A DNA stretch of 64,000 nucleotides, from positions 124,001 to 188,000 of the forward strand of contig NZ_BSSQ01000005.1 of assembly GCF_030161375.1 (NCBI RefSeq). The letters are read 5' to 3'. Shown one piece after another: positions 1-8,806 of this stretch; positions within the stretch are counted from its first letter, which is position 1, and the number at the start of each line of letters is the position of its first letter. Source of the stretch: Paenibacillus glycanilyticus. Lineage in GTDB: Bacteria > Bacillota > Bacilli > Paenibacillales > Paenibacillaceae. The notes under the pieces are model-generated. The model saw only the letters and a program-made list of their open reading frames with translations. It made no database searches and was not told the DNA's origin. Both the position numbers and the translations under genes were made by a program.

Positions 1-2
1 CG

Positions 3-806
3 GTTACCGCTATAGGTGGAGAAGTCACGGACATTCAACTCGGACAAAAGGTTTTTGGCATTGGCTCGCATGCTTGTCATAACGTTTTTACAATGGATAC
101 AGAAGAGAATCGCACTTTATTTCCCTTACTCCCCGATCAAGACATGGCGTACGCTACCTTTGCACGATTAGCCGCAATTAGCGCTACTTCGCTGATGCAG
201 GCTAAGGTTCAGCATGGAGAGACCGTCATTGTCCTGGGGATGGGGCTAATCGGACAGCTTGCAGCCCAGCTTTATGCTATTCATGGTGCGCGAGTCATCG
301 GCGTTGATCCCGTTCCGCGGCGATTAGAAATCGCGCGGGCATCGGGAATCCCCCATACGCTTGTCTCCGACAATCTAGGCCTCACCATGGAGAAATTAAA
401 GGAAGTACGAGGATATACGGGAGCTGAGCTTGTCATCGAGGCCACGGGGATTCCTGACATGGTGAACAGCGCTCTAGAGCTGGTAAAGCCCATGGGCAGA
501 GTTGTGCTTCTGGGTTCCCCTAGAGGATCAGCAACTATTAAAACTTATGAGCACATTCATGTTAAAGGAGTTTCCTTGGTAGGCGCTCACGAAGGTTTGC
601 AAACCACTAACGGTCAATCCATGAGAAGCAAGTATATCCGGTATGCCCTCGATATGTTTCACACCGGCAAGTTATGCGTCTCCCCCCTGCTGACACATGT
701 GGTTGAAGCCTCGCAAGCGGGAAGCTGTTATGAACAGCTATTGAACGATAAGGAACGATCCATGGGCATGCTTTTAGATTGGCGTAAGTTTCATAAAGGG
801 GAATAA
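3..806 (+). CDS. Zinc-type MDR alcohol/polyol dehydrogenase, 5' truncated by window edge
   Basis: This is the C-terminal part of a medium-chain dehydrogenase/reductase that oxidises an alcohol or polyol with NAD(P). The reading frame is open back to position 3, and codons upstream of the first in-frame ATG (93) read like the end of a GroES-like catalytic domain (VTAIGGEV, then GQKVFGIG), so the true start lies outside the window. The Rossmann glycine motif VLGMGLIGQLAAQ follows, then GVDPVPRRLEIA, typical of the cofactor-binding strand-turn-strand. It ends six bases before the next gene, a Gfo/Idh/MocA oxidoreductase, so the two probably form one operon for sugar or polyol oxidation. The zinc-ligand region is off the window, so zinc dependence is family inference. 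Confidence 0.85.
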   Translation, partial: VTAIGGEVTDIQLGQKVFGIGSHACHNVFTMDTEENRTLFPLLPDQDMAYATFARLAAISATSLMQAKVQHGETVIVLGMGLIGQLAAQLYAIHGARVIGVDPVPRRLEIARASGIPHTLVSDNLGLTMEKLKEVRGYTGAELVIEATGIPDMVNSALELVKPMGRVVLLGSPRGSATIKTYEHIHVKGVSLVGAHEGLQTTNGQSMRSKYIRYALDMFHTGKLCVSPLLTHVVEASQAGSCYEQLLNDKERSMGMLLDWRKFHKGE

Positions 807-812
807 TTATTT

Positions 813-1871
813 ATGGCCAAGAAGAGATTTGGCATTGCAATTATCGGAGCCGGAATGATTGGATTCAAGCACGCACAGGTCTTAAGCAGTATGCAAAGAC
901 CTCAGCTTGTTGCCATTTACGACCATCGAATCGAGAATGCCCAAAGGCTTGCGGAACAGTTCGATTGTGATGCCTATTCCGATCTGGAGCAGTTGCTTAA
1001 ACGGGAGGATATTCAGATCGTCTCCATTTGCTCCCCAAGCGGTCTTCATGGGCAGCAGGCTATACTTTGCGCAAACGCAGGAAAGCACATCCTTGTCGAG
1101 AAACCGATGGACATCCGTTGGGAACAGGCACAGCAGATGATAGCCGCCTGCCATCATAATCAAGTCAAGCTAGGCGTGATCTCTCAGCATCGCTTCCACC
1201 CGGATATCATTAAGGCCAAGACGATGATTAATCAAGGGCAGCTTGGCAAGATCATTGCAGGCAATGCATCTATCAATTGGTATCGGAACCAAGAATACTA
1301 TGATAGTGCTTCATGGAGAGGCACCAAACGTTGGGATGGCGGAGGCGCGCTCATGAATCAAGGCATACATACGATCGATCTGCTACAATATTTGGCCGGC
1401 CCCGTGAACAGTGTGTACGCCCAATGCCGGACAGCGGGCCACGACCGTATCGAAGTGGAGGACGTGGCTGCAATTACCCTGCAATATAATAATGGTGCCA
1501 TTGGAACCCTATTCGCAACAACCTGCGCATATCCGGGATATCATACCCGCATAGAGCTGATTGGGACGAAAGGAACAATCATTTTAGAAAATAATAAGCT
1601 TCAATGCATTCATTTATCTGATGATCCCGCTTCATCCTATATCTCGCCTACCTCTCCATCTTCAAATCAGGGACAATTGGGTCCTGAGGACACGATGGGA
1701 GAAACTCATATAGATCAACTAGAAGACTTCCTCGATGCAATCGAGCTGGACCGTGAGCCTGCGGTCAACGGTGAAGAAGGCGCGAAGCCCCTCGGCATTG
1801 TCATCGCTTCCTATTTGTCATCGGATGCCGGGCGACCTGTGCAAATTCGCGAGATTTGGAATAATGGTTAG
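813..1871 (+). CDS. Gfo/Idh/MocA family sugar oxidoreductase
   Basis: This is an NAD(P)-dependent sugar or inositol dehydrogenase-like enzyme of 352 residues, a normal length for the family. The N-terminal Rossmann fold carries GAGMIGFKHAQVL, and the family-diagnostic EKPMDI motif sits near residue 95. The C-terminal alpha/beta half contains GGGALMNQGIHTIDLLQY, which includes the usual catalytic His/Asp region. The start ATG lies ten or so bases after an AAAGGGG stretch at the end of the upstream dehydrogenase. Family members act on inositols, glucose, glucose-fructose and N-acetyl sugars; the exact substrate cannot be read from sequence. A strong hairpin follows the gene. Confidence 0.9.
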   Translation: MAKKRFGIAIIGAGMIGFKHAQVLSSMQRPQLVAIYDHRIENAQRLAEQFDCDAYSDLEQLLKREDIQIVSICSPSGLHGQQAILCANAGKHILVEKPMDIRWEQAQQMIAACHHNQVKLGVISQHRFHPDIIKAKTMINQGQLGKIIAGNASINWYRNQEYYDSASWRGTKRWDGGGALMNQGIHTIDLLQYLAGPVNSVYAQCRTAGHDRIEVEDVAAITLQYNNGAIGTLFATTCAYPGYHTRIELIGTKGTIILENNKLQCIHLSDDPASSYISPTSPSSNQGQLGPEDTMGETHIDQLEDFLDAIELDREPAVNGEEGAKPLGIVIASYLSSDAGRPVQIREIWNNG

Positions 1872-1915
1872 AAAGCACGTAGCTTCCGACTTAAGCTACC
1901 GTTTATGAATCCTGG

Positions 1916-1962
1916 AAAGCAAACACCCCTTCTGCTGGTTTCGCAAAAGAGGTGTTTGCTTT
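1916..1962. terminator. Bidirectional hairpin terminator
   Basis: A perfect 12-bp inverted repeat (1916-1927 with 1951-1962, AAAGCAAACACC) lies between the convergent ends of the oxidoreductase (+) and the GH94-like gene (-). A/T-rich ends on both sides suit termination in both directions. Confidence 0.75.
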
Positions 1963-1979
1963 CATTTATCAGCGATAAA

Positions 1980-4211
1980 CTATTTAAACAGCTTGTAGTA
2001 ACAAAATAACATCCATGCGTGAACATGAGCGCAATAAGGCTGGAAGGCTTCTTCTACCCAGAAATGATATAAACCTTCTCTTTGGGATAATGAAGAGTTC
2101 AAGCTGTCCGCAAAAGTCCAATGCCCGACCCAATAATCCGGATAATACTCCGCAAATTGGTGGAAGGTCACCTTCTTGAACAACTTGACTGCTTCTTCTT
2201 TATCAAAGCTTGCAAGACCAATCATTAACGGACCCTGATGCGAGAACCAGATTCCGCCGTCTTCTCCGTCGCCGCTACTCCATAAAGGAACTTCTCTTGT
2301 TCGAGCGCCGTACCTTTCTTCGTCCAGTACCCTTGCTCGGATCTCGGCATACAGTTGCTTCTTCCTTTCAACAGGAAAGCTCTCGATCTGCAGCAGAAAA
2401 GTTTGGGGTTCGATGCATAACTGATCTATGCCGAACTTCAGCTCAGCTTTGTCATCCTCGCCTAAATAGCAGCGCGGAGAAAAGGTTCTACCCTGCATAT
2501 CCGTCATAAAAGCAGCAGATAACTCATCGTGGTAATCCTTGAATTGGCTCACAAAGGTTTCAAGCAAAGCCATGTCCTCTATAACGGAATCCGCGTATTC
2601 CAATTCCCTTAATAACCGCGGAATAAAGGCAAGCGCCATCGTTGTGTTTAAATGGGATTGCGCAAAGTGCTTATAGATATTCGGCGAATAAGGATGGAAG
2701 AAGCTGTCGCTCCAATCCGAATTGAGCATTCGAATTAAACCGTGCTGGCCTCTACCAACCGTATCTCTTAGATAAACAAAGTGCTTGACGAGAACCTTGA
2801 ACACCGTATCCTGACGACCAATTTCAACTGGATAGTAGCTGATGCATTCGTTAAGGAATTCATAATCGCCTGTGATATTCAGGTATTCGGCAACGGCCAT
2901 AAACATGTGCAGCTGCGCATCGCTTTCCATATAGACACCTGGATCGCTGTAACCAAAGCCAATATTTTGCCGCTTGATTTCCCCGTCTCTTGACGAATGT
3001 TTCATCGCATTTCGAATACAGGATTTCGCAAGCGCCGGATTCGTATAAATCAGAGGCAGACAATGCTGAAGATGGTCTCGGTTCGAAGCGTTTTCCCCTA
3101 GATGATACGCATAGACGGAGCCTTGCGGAACATAAGTTTCCCGGAAGTATTGGCTATAGGTTGCCATCGCTTCTAGCGTATACGCATTCCACAACATCTC
3201 GGTACGCAGAACCGGGTCTTTCTCTCTCTCCAGATCCGGAAGAATCTGATGCCATAAGTGGGCATACGCTCCCACGGATTCATCGCTTGGCTTTGCATGA
3301 TTAAGCATGTGTTCGATTTGACTCTGCATTTCGTCTCCTGCATGGTCGAAAGCCAAACCAATGATCAACTGAATGCTCTTCTGTTCTCCCGCGCAAAGCT
3401 CGGCCTCAAATTCCGCAAATAAGACATCCCCGATATCCGTATTCCTGAAACCAGCTCTACTTGTATGGGAAGTTCCTCCAACCGCATGCATAAACACGGA
3501 CGGAGGGGCAATGTCATGCGTGAAGCTATCTTCAATACTATCGGGCCATACAAGCAGCTTTACCGGTTCGCAAAATATTTCCGCTATTGCGGTGGCCTGA
3601 TCTCGCAGTGTGCTTAACTGATTTCGATATTGGACAAGACGCTTATCTGGAGATAGCGACTGATCATTCATTAACATGTATTGAACGAGCAGCTCTTCCG
3701 TATAGTTTATCGTCACCGGAGATTGACCTTCATTACTCAAGCTCAATTCAATTAGCATGGACGGATTGCCAGCATGAAGCTCCGAGGAGGGCTGCATAGA
3801 TATCGTTTTGGATACGGTCACCTGCTCGCCAAAGCTGTAGCTATACTGGGCATAACCTACTCCAAAGCGAGAATTCCATTGTATGGTTTCATTAGAATGA
3901 TCACCGACTAATAAGTATTCTGCAGTCGATTGATCGATTCCGCTCGAGACGCGGAGAACGGATTGATTCCATCCTTCGTTTTTCCCCGCATGATTCAGCC
4001 TGGCCCATCCGCGCTCGCCGGTTATAAATTCGTACATACCACTTGCATGCGCGAATATAGTGGCCCGATAGTTGCCTAGTAGAAAGCAAGGATCCACCGG
4101 GAGCTTTGCATCTTGGCCAGCTTTATCCTTGGCGAAAAACGGGTAGCCGCCCGTATAGTGATAGACCGGCAACCGATCCCTATCCAGCCCCCAATGGCCC
4201 ACTCGATTCAT
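1980..4211 (-). CDS. GH94-like glycoside phosphorylase / glycosidase family protein
   Basis: This cytoplasmic protein of about 743 residues has no signal peptide. The N-terminal third looks like the beta-supersandwich of GH94 phosphorylases (GNYRATIFAHASGMYEFIT, then GERGWARLNH). The helical barrel holds ESDAQLHMFMAVAEYLNITG, resembling the GH94 stretch before the catalytic loop, and LNSDWSDS at the place of the GDWND catalytic-acid motif. GH94 enzymes reversibly phosphorolyse beta-linked disaccharides; it could instead be a related (alpha/alpha)6 hydrolase. I prefer ATG 4211, with GAAAGG 12 bases upstream, over an in-frame TTG at 4238 that has no visible ribosome site. It lies downstream of a Rieske/reductase/amidohydrolase set and may be co-transcribed with it. 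Confidence 0.6.
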   Translation of the reverse strand: MNRVGHWGLDRDRLPVYHYTGGYPFFAKDKAGQDAKLPVDPCFLLGNYRATIFAHASGMYEFITGERGWARLNHAGKNEGWNQSVLRVSSGIDQSTAEYLLVGDHSNETIQWNSRFGVGYAQYSYSFGEQVTVSKTISMQPSSELHAGNPSMLIELSLSNEGQSPVTINYTEELLVQYMLMNDQSLSPDKRLVQYRNQLSTLRDQATAIAEIFCEPVKLLVWPDSIEDSFTHDIAPPSVFMHAVGGTSHTSRAGFRNTDIGDVLFAEFEAELCAGEQKSIQLIIGLAFDHAGDEMQSQIEHMLNHAKPSDESVGAYAHLWHQILPDLEREKDPVLRTEMLWNAYTLEAMATYSQYFRETYVPQGSVYAYHLGENASNRDHLQHCLPLIYTNPALAKSCIRNAMKHSSRDGEIKRQNIGFGYSDPGVYMESDAQLHMFMAVAEYLNITGDYEFLNECISYYPVEIGRQDTVFKVLVKHFVYLRDTVGRGQHGLIRMLNSDWSDSFFHPYSPNIYKHFAQSHLNTTMALAFIPRLLRELEYADSVIEDMALLETFVSQFKDYHDELSAAFMTDMQGRTFSPRCYLGEDDKAELKFGIDQLCIEPQTFLLQIESFPVERKKQLYAEIRARVLDEERYGARTREVPLWSSGDGEDGGIWFSHQGPLMIGLASFDKEEAVKLFKKVTFHQFAEYYPDYWVGHWTFADSLNSSLSQREGLYHFWVEEAFQPYCAHVHAWMLFCYYKLFK

Positions 4212-4306
4212 GCCTCTGCACAACCTTTCGTACGACAAGTTAATAATGTTTGCGATGACATGCGCTATTCAAGTTCTTATTCGGCTGTCATCCTTCTTGT
4301 ATCCAC

Positions 4307-5311
4307 TTATGCACGCTTCATGTTACTGCTGTGACCCGGGGATAGCTTGGCTTCGGGATCAATGTACACCTTGGCGTTGTTGATCGCGGTTGGCGCTTCT
4401 CCGAACCCGACCGCAATCAGCTTCAGCTTGCCTGGATAAGTTGTAATATCGCCCGCCGCGAAAATGCCAGGTATGTTTGTCTCCATGCGGGTATCGACTA
4501 CGATTGAACCGCTCTGTATGTCTATCCCCCATTCCGCAATCGGACCGAGGGAAGAAACGAATCCGTAATTTACAATAACGGCGTCCACCTCAAGGTTCAT
4601 CTCTTCCTTCGTCTTCATATCGAGAAGGGTCATTGCTTCAATTTCCTCATCCCCATGAAGGACAGTAATTTCCTTATTGGTCAGTACGTTAACTTTGGAA
4701 TTCATTAACGCCTGAACGCTGTGCTCATGCGCCCGAAACTTGTCGCGGCGATGGACAAGTGTAACTTGTTCGGCAATCGGTTCCAGCATAAGCGACCAAT
4801 CAAGCGCAGAATCTCCGCCTCCACTGATCAGCACCTTCTTCCCCGTAAAGCGCTTAAGATCGTCAACGAAATAATGCAAATTTTTACTCTCGTATTTCGC
4901 GGCTTCGGGAAGCTCAAGCCGCCTAGGTTCAAACGCCCCAACCCCACCAGTAATAATGACTGATTTTGCGAAATGTACGGATTTATCCGTAATAACCTCA
5001 AACAGTTTCTCATCATGCTTGATGACGTTTAGCACCTTTTCCTCCAGCGCAATGTCCGTCGTGAAATGGCTTAACTGTTCTTTCAGCCGTTCAACCAGCT
5101 CCTGGGCAGTCACTTTGGGGAATCCAGCAATATCGTAGATATATTTTTCGGGATAAAGTGCAGCAAGCTGTCCGCCAAGATGAGGCATACTCTCAATAAC
5201 CTTGACCGAAGCCTGGCGCATCCCCCCATAGAAAGCTGCGAACAAACCTGCCGGACCACCGCCGATAATCAGAAAATCAACCGGATTGTTTTTTGAATAT
5301 AAGCTTAACAA
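4307..5311 (-). CDS. Ferredoxin--NADP reductase type 2 (thioredoxin-reductase-like FNR)
   Basis: This 334-residue flavoprotein transfers electrons from NADPH through FAD to a ferredoxin. The N-terminal FAD motif is [20 protein letters not shown] and the NADPH-binding motif GGGDSALDW lies near residue 165. [16 protein letters not shown] and the C-terminal [20 protein letters not shown] are typical of the Bacillus YumC-type FNR, and the CxxC pair of true thioredoxin reductase is absent. The start is TTG with GGAGGG seven bases upstream. It follows a Rieske protein by 45 bases in the same operon, so that Rieske protein is its likely acceptor here (inference). Confidence 0.88.
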   Translation of the reverse strand: MLSLYSKNNPVDFLIIGGGPAGLFAAFYGGMRQASVKVIESMPHLGGQLAALYPEKYIYDIAGFPKVTAQELVERLKEQLSHFTTDIALEEKVLNVIKHDEKLFEVITDKSVHFAKSVIITGGVGAFEPRRLELPEAAKYESKNLHYFVDDLKRFTGKKVLISGGGDSALDWSLMLEPIAEQVTLVHRRDKFRAHEHSVQALMNSKVNVLTNKEITVLHGDEEIEAMTLLDMKTKEEMNLEVDAVIVNYGFVSSLGPIAEWGIDIQSGSIVVDTRMETNIPGIFAAGDITTYPGKLKLIAVGFGEAPTAINNAKVYIDPEAKLSPGHSSNMKRA

Positions 5312-5356
5312 ACGTATACCCTCCGTCTAATCGAAATGTGATACAACCGTTCTCCG

Positions 5357-5719
5357 CTAGATCAAGACATAGATCAGGCCATCTTCCACTTCAACCTTAT
5401 AGCCGCGAAGCTTTACCTTCTCGTCAACCAAATGCTGGCCTGTAAGCAGATCAAACTCCCAGCCATGCCATGGACAACGTACAATCTCTTGATCTTTGCC
5501 GTACTTGTACTCATAGACCAGAGAAGGCAACCTTGTACCGCATACCGGACCTTGACATACGGGAGCGCCGGCATGGGGGCAAATGTTGCGCCAGGCATAA
5601 AACTGCCCTCCCACCGCAAATAAGCCGATTTCCATTCCCTTAACCGTAACGATCAATCGGTTGGCATCTCGCAGCTCTTCGACCGTAGCCGCTTCGTAAC
5701 GATTCCGCGTTTTTTCCAT
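5357..5719 (-). CDS. Rieske [2Fe-2S] ferredoxin-like protein
   Basis: This 120-residue soluble protein is a single Rieske domain. The cluster ligands are visible as CPHAGAPVC (the first Cys-x-His pair) and CPWHGWEFD (the second Cys-x-x-His pair). The stretch between them, through QGPVCGTRLPSLVYEYKYG, is longer than in minimal ferredoxins. It has no membrane segment and no oxygenase catalytic domain, so it should be an electron carrier. It begins five bases after the amidohydrolase stop, with GGGGGAG upstream of the ATG, and is followed by a ferredoxin reductase. No oxygenase large subunit is seen in this operon. Confidence 0.9.
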   Translation of the reverse strand: MEKTRNRYEAATVEELRDANRLIVTVKGMEIGLFAVGGQFYAWRNICPHAGAPVCQGPVCGTRLPSLVYEYKYGKDQEIVRCPWHGWEFDLLTGQHLVDEKVKLRGYKVEVEDGLIYVLI

Positions 5720-5724
5720 CTCTG

Positions 5725-6834
5725 CTACTCCCCCTTAACGGAAGCCGCTTCAGCATCTGTTATGGCAGCGGGCGCTTCATACAGCCCGTATAGCTCCATT
5801 GCGTTATCGACCAAAATGCGCTGGCGAAGATCCTTGCGAATCGGCTGAAGCGCCATCTTCGGATTATCGAAATCCCAGTGCGGATAATCGGATGAGAACA
5901 TGACCGTTCTGCCGGCGTCGACCATATCCATTATCTGATTCAGATGTTCGTTGTCAGCGGGCTCTTCAATCGGCTGCGTCGTCAGCCGGATATGATCCTT
6001 GATATACTCTGACGGAAGCCGTTTAAGCCATGGCACCAGATCTCTTAAACCTTTGTAATTCTTGTCCATCCGCCACATGAGATGGGGAAGCCAGGCAATA
6101 CCGCCTTCAATCGCGACGAATTTTAAGCCCGGGAACTTCTCGAATACGCCTTCGCACACAAGAGAATTGACATGGGCCATGTAATTGGTAGGCAGTATGT
6201 TATGCCACTCAAGGTAAGAAGTCGGATAACCGGATGGCGTGGGAGCGCCTGAGATGCCTCTGCCCTCCGTGCCCGGATGAACCGCAACCGGCAAGCCGTT
6301 GCGCTCGGCCGCTTCATAGATCGGATGATAGAAACGTTGACCAAACAGCATGCGAGATCCGCTGCACATAATAACCTGCACCATGTCTTTATTTGCTGCC
6401 ATACGGTCGATTTCTTGCGCCGCTGCCAGCGGATCCGCATGATTCACAAGAATTGAACCTTTGTACACGGGGCTAACCTTAAGCCAGGTTTCAACAAGCC
6501 AATTATTATAGGCAGTGGCGATCACGTTTCCGTAATCCGGATTAGGGTTAAGCGAAATCCCCAGAATGCCGGAGCCCGTCAATATGCCGTAATCAATACC
6601 ATACTTCTGAAAATGATGCTCAAGCATATATTTTGGGTCGCTGCCAGGCAAGCCGCCTCCCGGCGGTATCGCGTCGGAGCGAAGTACGCCGATCGGCGAA
6701 TGCCAGCCGCCCCCGTATCCCGCTCCCGCCGACTTCCAATATTCATGCCACACCCTTGGCAAGAAGGGCAGTAAATCCTCGGATCTGGCAATCGCATTAT
6801 GCACATCCGTATCAATAATTTTTGGCTTAACCAT
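5725..6834 (-). CDS. Amidohydrolase-2 (ACMSD-like) family metal-dependent hydrolase/decarboxylase
   Basis: This 369-residue protein is a TIM-barrel amidohydrolase of the group that includes ACMSD and gamma-resorcylate decarboxylase. The first metal-ligand motif appears as DTDVHN near residue 9 (Asp-x-His instead of His-x-His). HPGTEGRG carries a conserved strand-end histidine and FSSDYPHWD near residue 320 holds the usual catalytic aspartate. Members hydrolyse or decarboxylate cyclic acids and lactones. AAAGGAGA eight bases before the ATG supports the start. It is the first gene of a set with a Rieske protein and a ferredoxin reductase, a combination that suggests an oxidative pathway whose ring or lactone product it opens (inference). 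Confidence 0.82.
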   Translation of the reverse strand: MVKPKIIDTDVHNAIARSEDLLPFLPRVWHEYWKSAGAGYGGGWHSPIGVLRSDAIPPGGGLPGSDPKYMLEHHFQKYGIDYGILTGSGILGISLNPNPDYGNVIATAYNNWLVETWLKVSPVYKGSILVNHADPLAAAQEIDRMAANKDMVQVIMCSGSRMLFGQRFYHPIYEAAERNGLPVAVHPGTEGRGISGAPTPSGYPTSYLEWHNILPTNYMAHVNSLVCEGVFEKFPGLKFVAIEGGIAWLPHLMWRMDKNYKGLRDLVPWLKRLPSEYIKDHIRLTTQPIEEPADNEHLNQIMDMVDAGRTVMFSSDYPHWDFDNPKMALQPIRKDLRQRILVDNAMELYGLYEAPAAITDAEAASVKGE

Positions 6835-6916
6835 TGGTGAGCTCTCCTTTGTCCTGCAGAAGTGTAATCGCTTCGATAGCTATACTCTACATGGCAGGCA
6901 CCCTCGCGTACATGAA

Positions 6917-6963
6917 GAAAAGGCATGAGAATCTGGATTATTATCAGATCCTCATGCCTTTTC
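6917..6963 (-). terminator. Hairpin terminator after the AraC pair
   Basis: A long stem pairs 6917-6929 (GAAAAGGCATGAG) with 6951-6963, and ATCTG/CAGAT continues inward. It sits a few bases after the stop of the downstream AraC gene and separates it from the amidohydrolase operon. Confidence 0.7.
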
Positions 6964-6968
6964 AAGAC

Positions 6969-7802
6969 TTATGATTTTCGGAATTGTCTTGGAGACATCC
7001 CCGTCTCTTTCTGAAACAATCTGGAGAAATAAAAGGAGTCTTCAAACCCGCATTCCTCCGCAACTTGCTTGATAGGGATATTCGTATTTCTCAGCAGCAG
7101 CTTGGACTGATCCATCCTGATTTTATTTAAATACCGCATCGGACTAACGCCCGTATGCGCCTTGAATAAAACCGAGAAATAACCCGGTGACAAGGAAATG
7201 CTTCCTGCCAGCTGATCGCGGGTCAGATTCTCTTTGAAAGACTGCTTCATATACTGGATGGCCTTCTGAACAGCCGATGCAGCATCTGGATGGTCCTCCC
7301 GGTTGGCTCCGAGTCTTTGAATAAGCCTGAGCACACTTAACAATTGCAGCTTGACATGCCACTCGTAGCCGTTGTTTTTTTCATGCCAAAGCTCGTAAGC
7401 CTCCCGAAATGAAGACTCCAGCGCCGCCTTCTCAGGGCCACCGTTTCCCAGCTGCAACGGCAGTCTTCCCGCTGGCTCGAGGCTGAGCATCGTGCCCCCA
7501 TCCCATTGAATAATCCGGTACTGAAACAGAAAGGAATAGAAATGAAGAGGGTTGGAGCGGCTGGAAGTTAACCGCATGGGATGCCCCGGCCAAATTTGAA
7601 ATAAATCCCCAGGCCCAAGCGAGCGGTCTTCTCCGGCAAATGTCAGCTGTCCTTCTCCGCCATAAACATAAGCCAGCGAATGCAAGCCTGTCCGTTCCCT
7701 TGCAATCTGGTAATCGAGCTGCTCCCACACCTGTTTATCTCGAATAGCTACCTCTATAATCCGAGGAGTAAAACCGTTAAAAAAATCATAATCGATCAGC
7801 AT
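6969..7802 (-). CDS. AraC-family transcriptional regulator with cupin sensor domain
   Basis: This 277-residue regulator has an N-terminal cupin-type sensing domain (about residues 10-150, including GPGDLFQIWPGHPMR) and a C-terminal double helix-turn-helix (about 175-277). The second helix-turn-helix has the AraC signature IPIKQVAEECGFEDSFYFSR followed by FQKETGMSPRQFRK. Members sense a sugar or metabolite and activate nearby genes. It overlaps the preceding AraC gene by 17 bases, so the two are translationally coupled. It lies just upstream of the amidohydrolase/Rieske operon on the same strand and may control it. The ligand is unknown. Confidence 0.9.
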   Translation of the reverse strand: MLIDYDFFNGFTPRIIEVAIRDKQVWEQLDYQIARERTGLHSLAYVYGGEGQLTFAGEDRSLGPGDLFQIWPGHPMRLTSSRSNPLHFYSFLFQYRIIQWDGGTMLSLEPAGRLPLQLGNGGPEKAALESSFREAYELWHEKNNGYEWHVKLQLLSVLRLIQRLGANREDHPDAASAVQKAIQYMKQSFKENLTRDQLAGSISLSPGYFSVLFKAHTGVSPMRYLNKIRMDQSKLLLRNTNIPIKQVAEECGFEDSFYFSRLFQKETGMSPRQFRKS

Positions 7803-8706
7803 GTTTTTTTAACCCCTCGCTCACTTCAACGTCCTGCTGCCTGCCCCCATGTAATTCGTAGTTAGTCAACATAACCCGCCGGTAGTCCTCGGGAGATAGA
7901 TCTACAAATTGCTTAAAATTGCGGTAAAAGGTAGCCATGCTTTGAAACCCGCATTCATAGCATATTTCAGTAACCGGCATAACTGTTGTCGCTAATAATC
8001 TCTTAGCATGTTGTATGCGAAGGGTAGACATATAGCTTTTAAACTTCCTCCCCGTTGCTTCCAATATTAACCGGGATAAATGAGACTGGCTTATATGAAA
8101 TACCGAGGCCAATTGCGACAAGTTTATTTCTTTCTGGTAATTCTGATCCATATACTGCAGTACCGGTCTAATATGCTCATAATTTCGCATGCCATCCAGC
8201 CATGTCGTATTGCTGATTTCTTCTTTGGACATTCGAAGAAGCTCCACGCATACGGACATTAGCAGGCTTTTGACCGCCGTTCGGTAACCCGGAGCACGCT
8301 GCTCTTTCTCGGCATAAATCTGTTTAATCATCGACCGCAGACGTTCCAAAACATCGGTACTGCCGTGCAATCGGTTTTGAAAATGAAAAGGATAGTATCG
8401 AAAGGGTACCATCAATTCAGGCTCTTCTTTGGCAAGCAACCCCGAATCAAAGTTAAGGAATAGAAACTCGCAGGGACAGCCTTCATTCGATTGGGCGATA
8501 TGATTTTCCAATATATTCACAACAAAGATATCTCCCGGAACTACGGGATAGACCGTGCCGCCAAAATAAAACTTCCCGCTCCCGGATAGACATAAGCCCA
8601 TCTCAAAACTTTGGTGATGATGCTGCGTCTCGAGTTCAAAGCTTGGCGTCCATTTGAAACTGTTAACGGGAAGTTCACTATCCTCGTATGTAATGTGCAA
8701 TATCAT
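7786..8706 (-). CDS. AraC-family transcriptional regulator
   Basis: This 306-residue protein has an N-terminal cupin (about 15-150, with VVPGDIFVVNILENHIAQ) and C-terminal AraC DNA-binding domain (about 190-290) ending FKQFVDLSPEDYRR. The signature helix region reads MPVTEICYECGFQSMATFYR. AGGGAGG upstream of ATG 8706 supports the start. The C-terminus runs into the start of a second AraC gene with a 17-base overlap, an unusual tandem of two full regulators in one transcript that may act on the same locus. It does not look like a duplicate of its neighbour, because the two cupin domains differ clearly. Confidence 0.9.
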   Translation of the reverse strand: MILHITYEDSELPVNSFKWTPSFELETQHHHQSFEMGLCLSGSGKFYFGGTVYPVVPGDIFVVNILENHIAQSNEGCPCEFLFLNFDSGLLAKEEPELMVPFRYYPFHFQNRLHGSTDVLERLRSMIKQIYAEKEQRAPGYRTAVKSLLMSVCVELLRMSKEEISNTTWLDGMRNYEHIRPVLQYMDQNYQKEINLSQLASVFHISQSHLSRLILEATGRKFKSYMSTLRIQHAKRLLATTVMPVTEICYECGFQSMATFYRNFKQFVDLSPEDYRRVMLTNYELHGGRQQDVEVSEGLKKHADRL

Positions 8707-8762
8707 GAGCCATACCTCCCTTTAGACCATCATCCATTATTCTCCCAATTGTAACTGAAAAA

Positions 8763-8798
8763 CGCCCGAATGAGGAAGAATCCTTCCTCATTCGGGCG
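8763..8798 (-). terminator. Strong intrinsic terminator after the ADP-ribosylglycohydrolase gene
   Basis: A 16-bp perfect inverted repeat (8763-8778 with 8783-8798) has a 4-base loop and runs into a T stretch on the minus strand, directly after the minus-strand gene ending at 8807. Confidence 0.88.
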
Positions 8799-8806
8799 CC
8801 CCCGCG

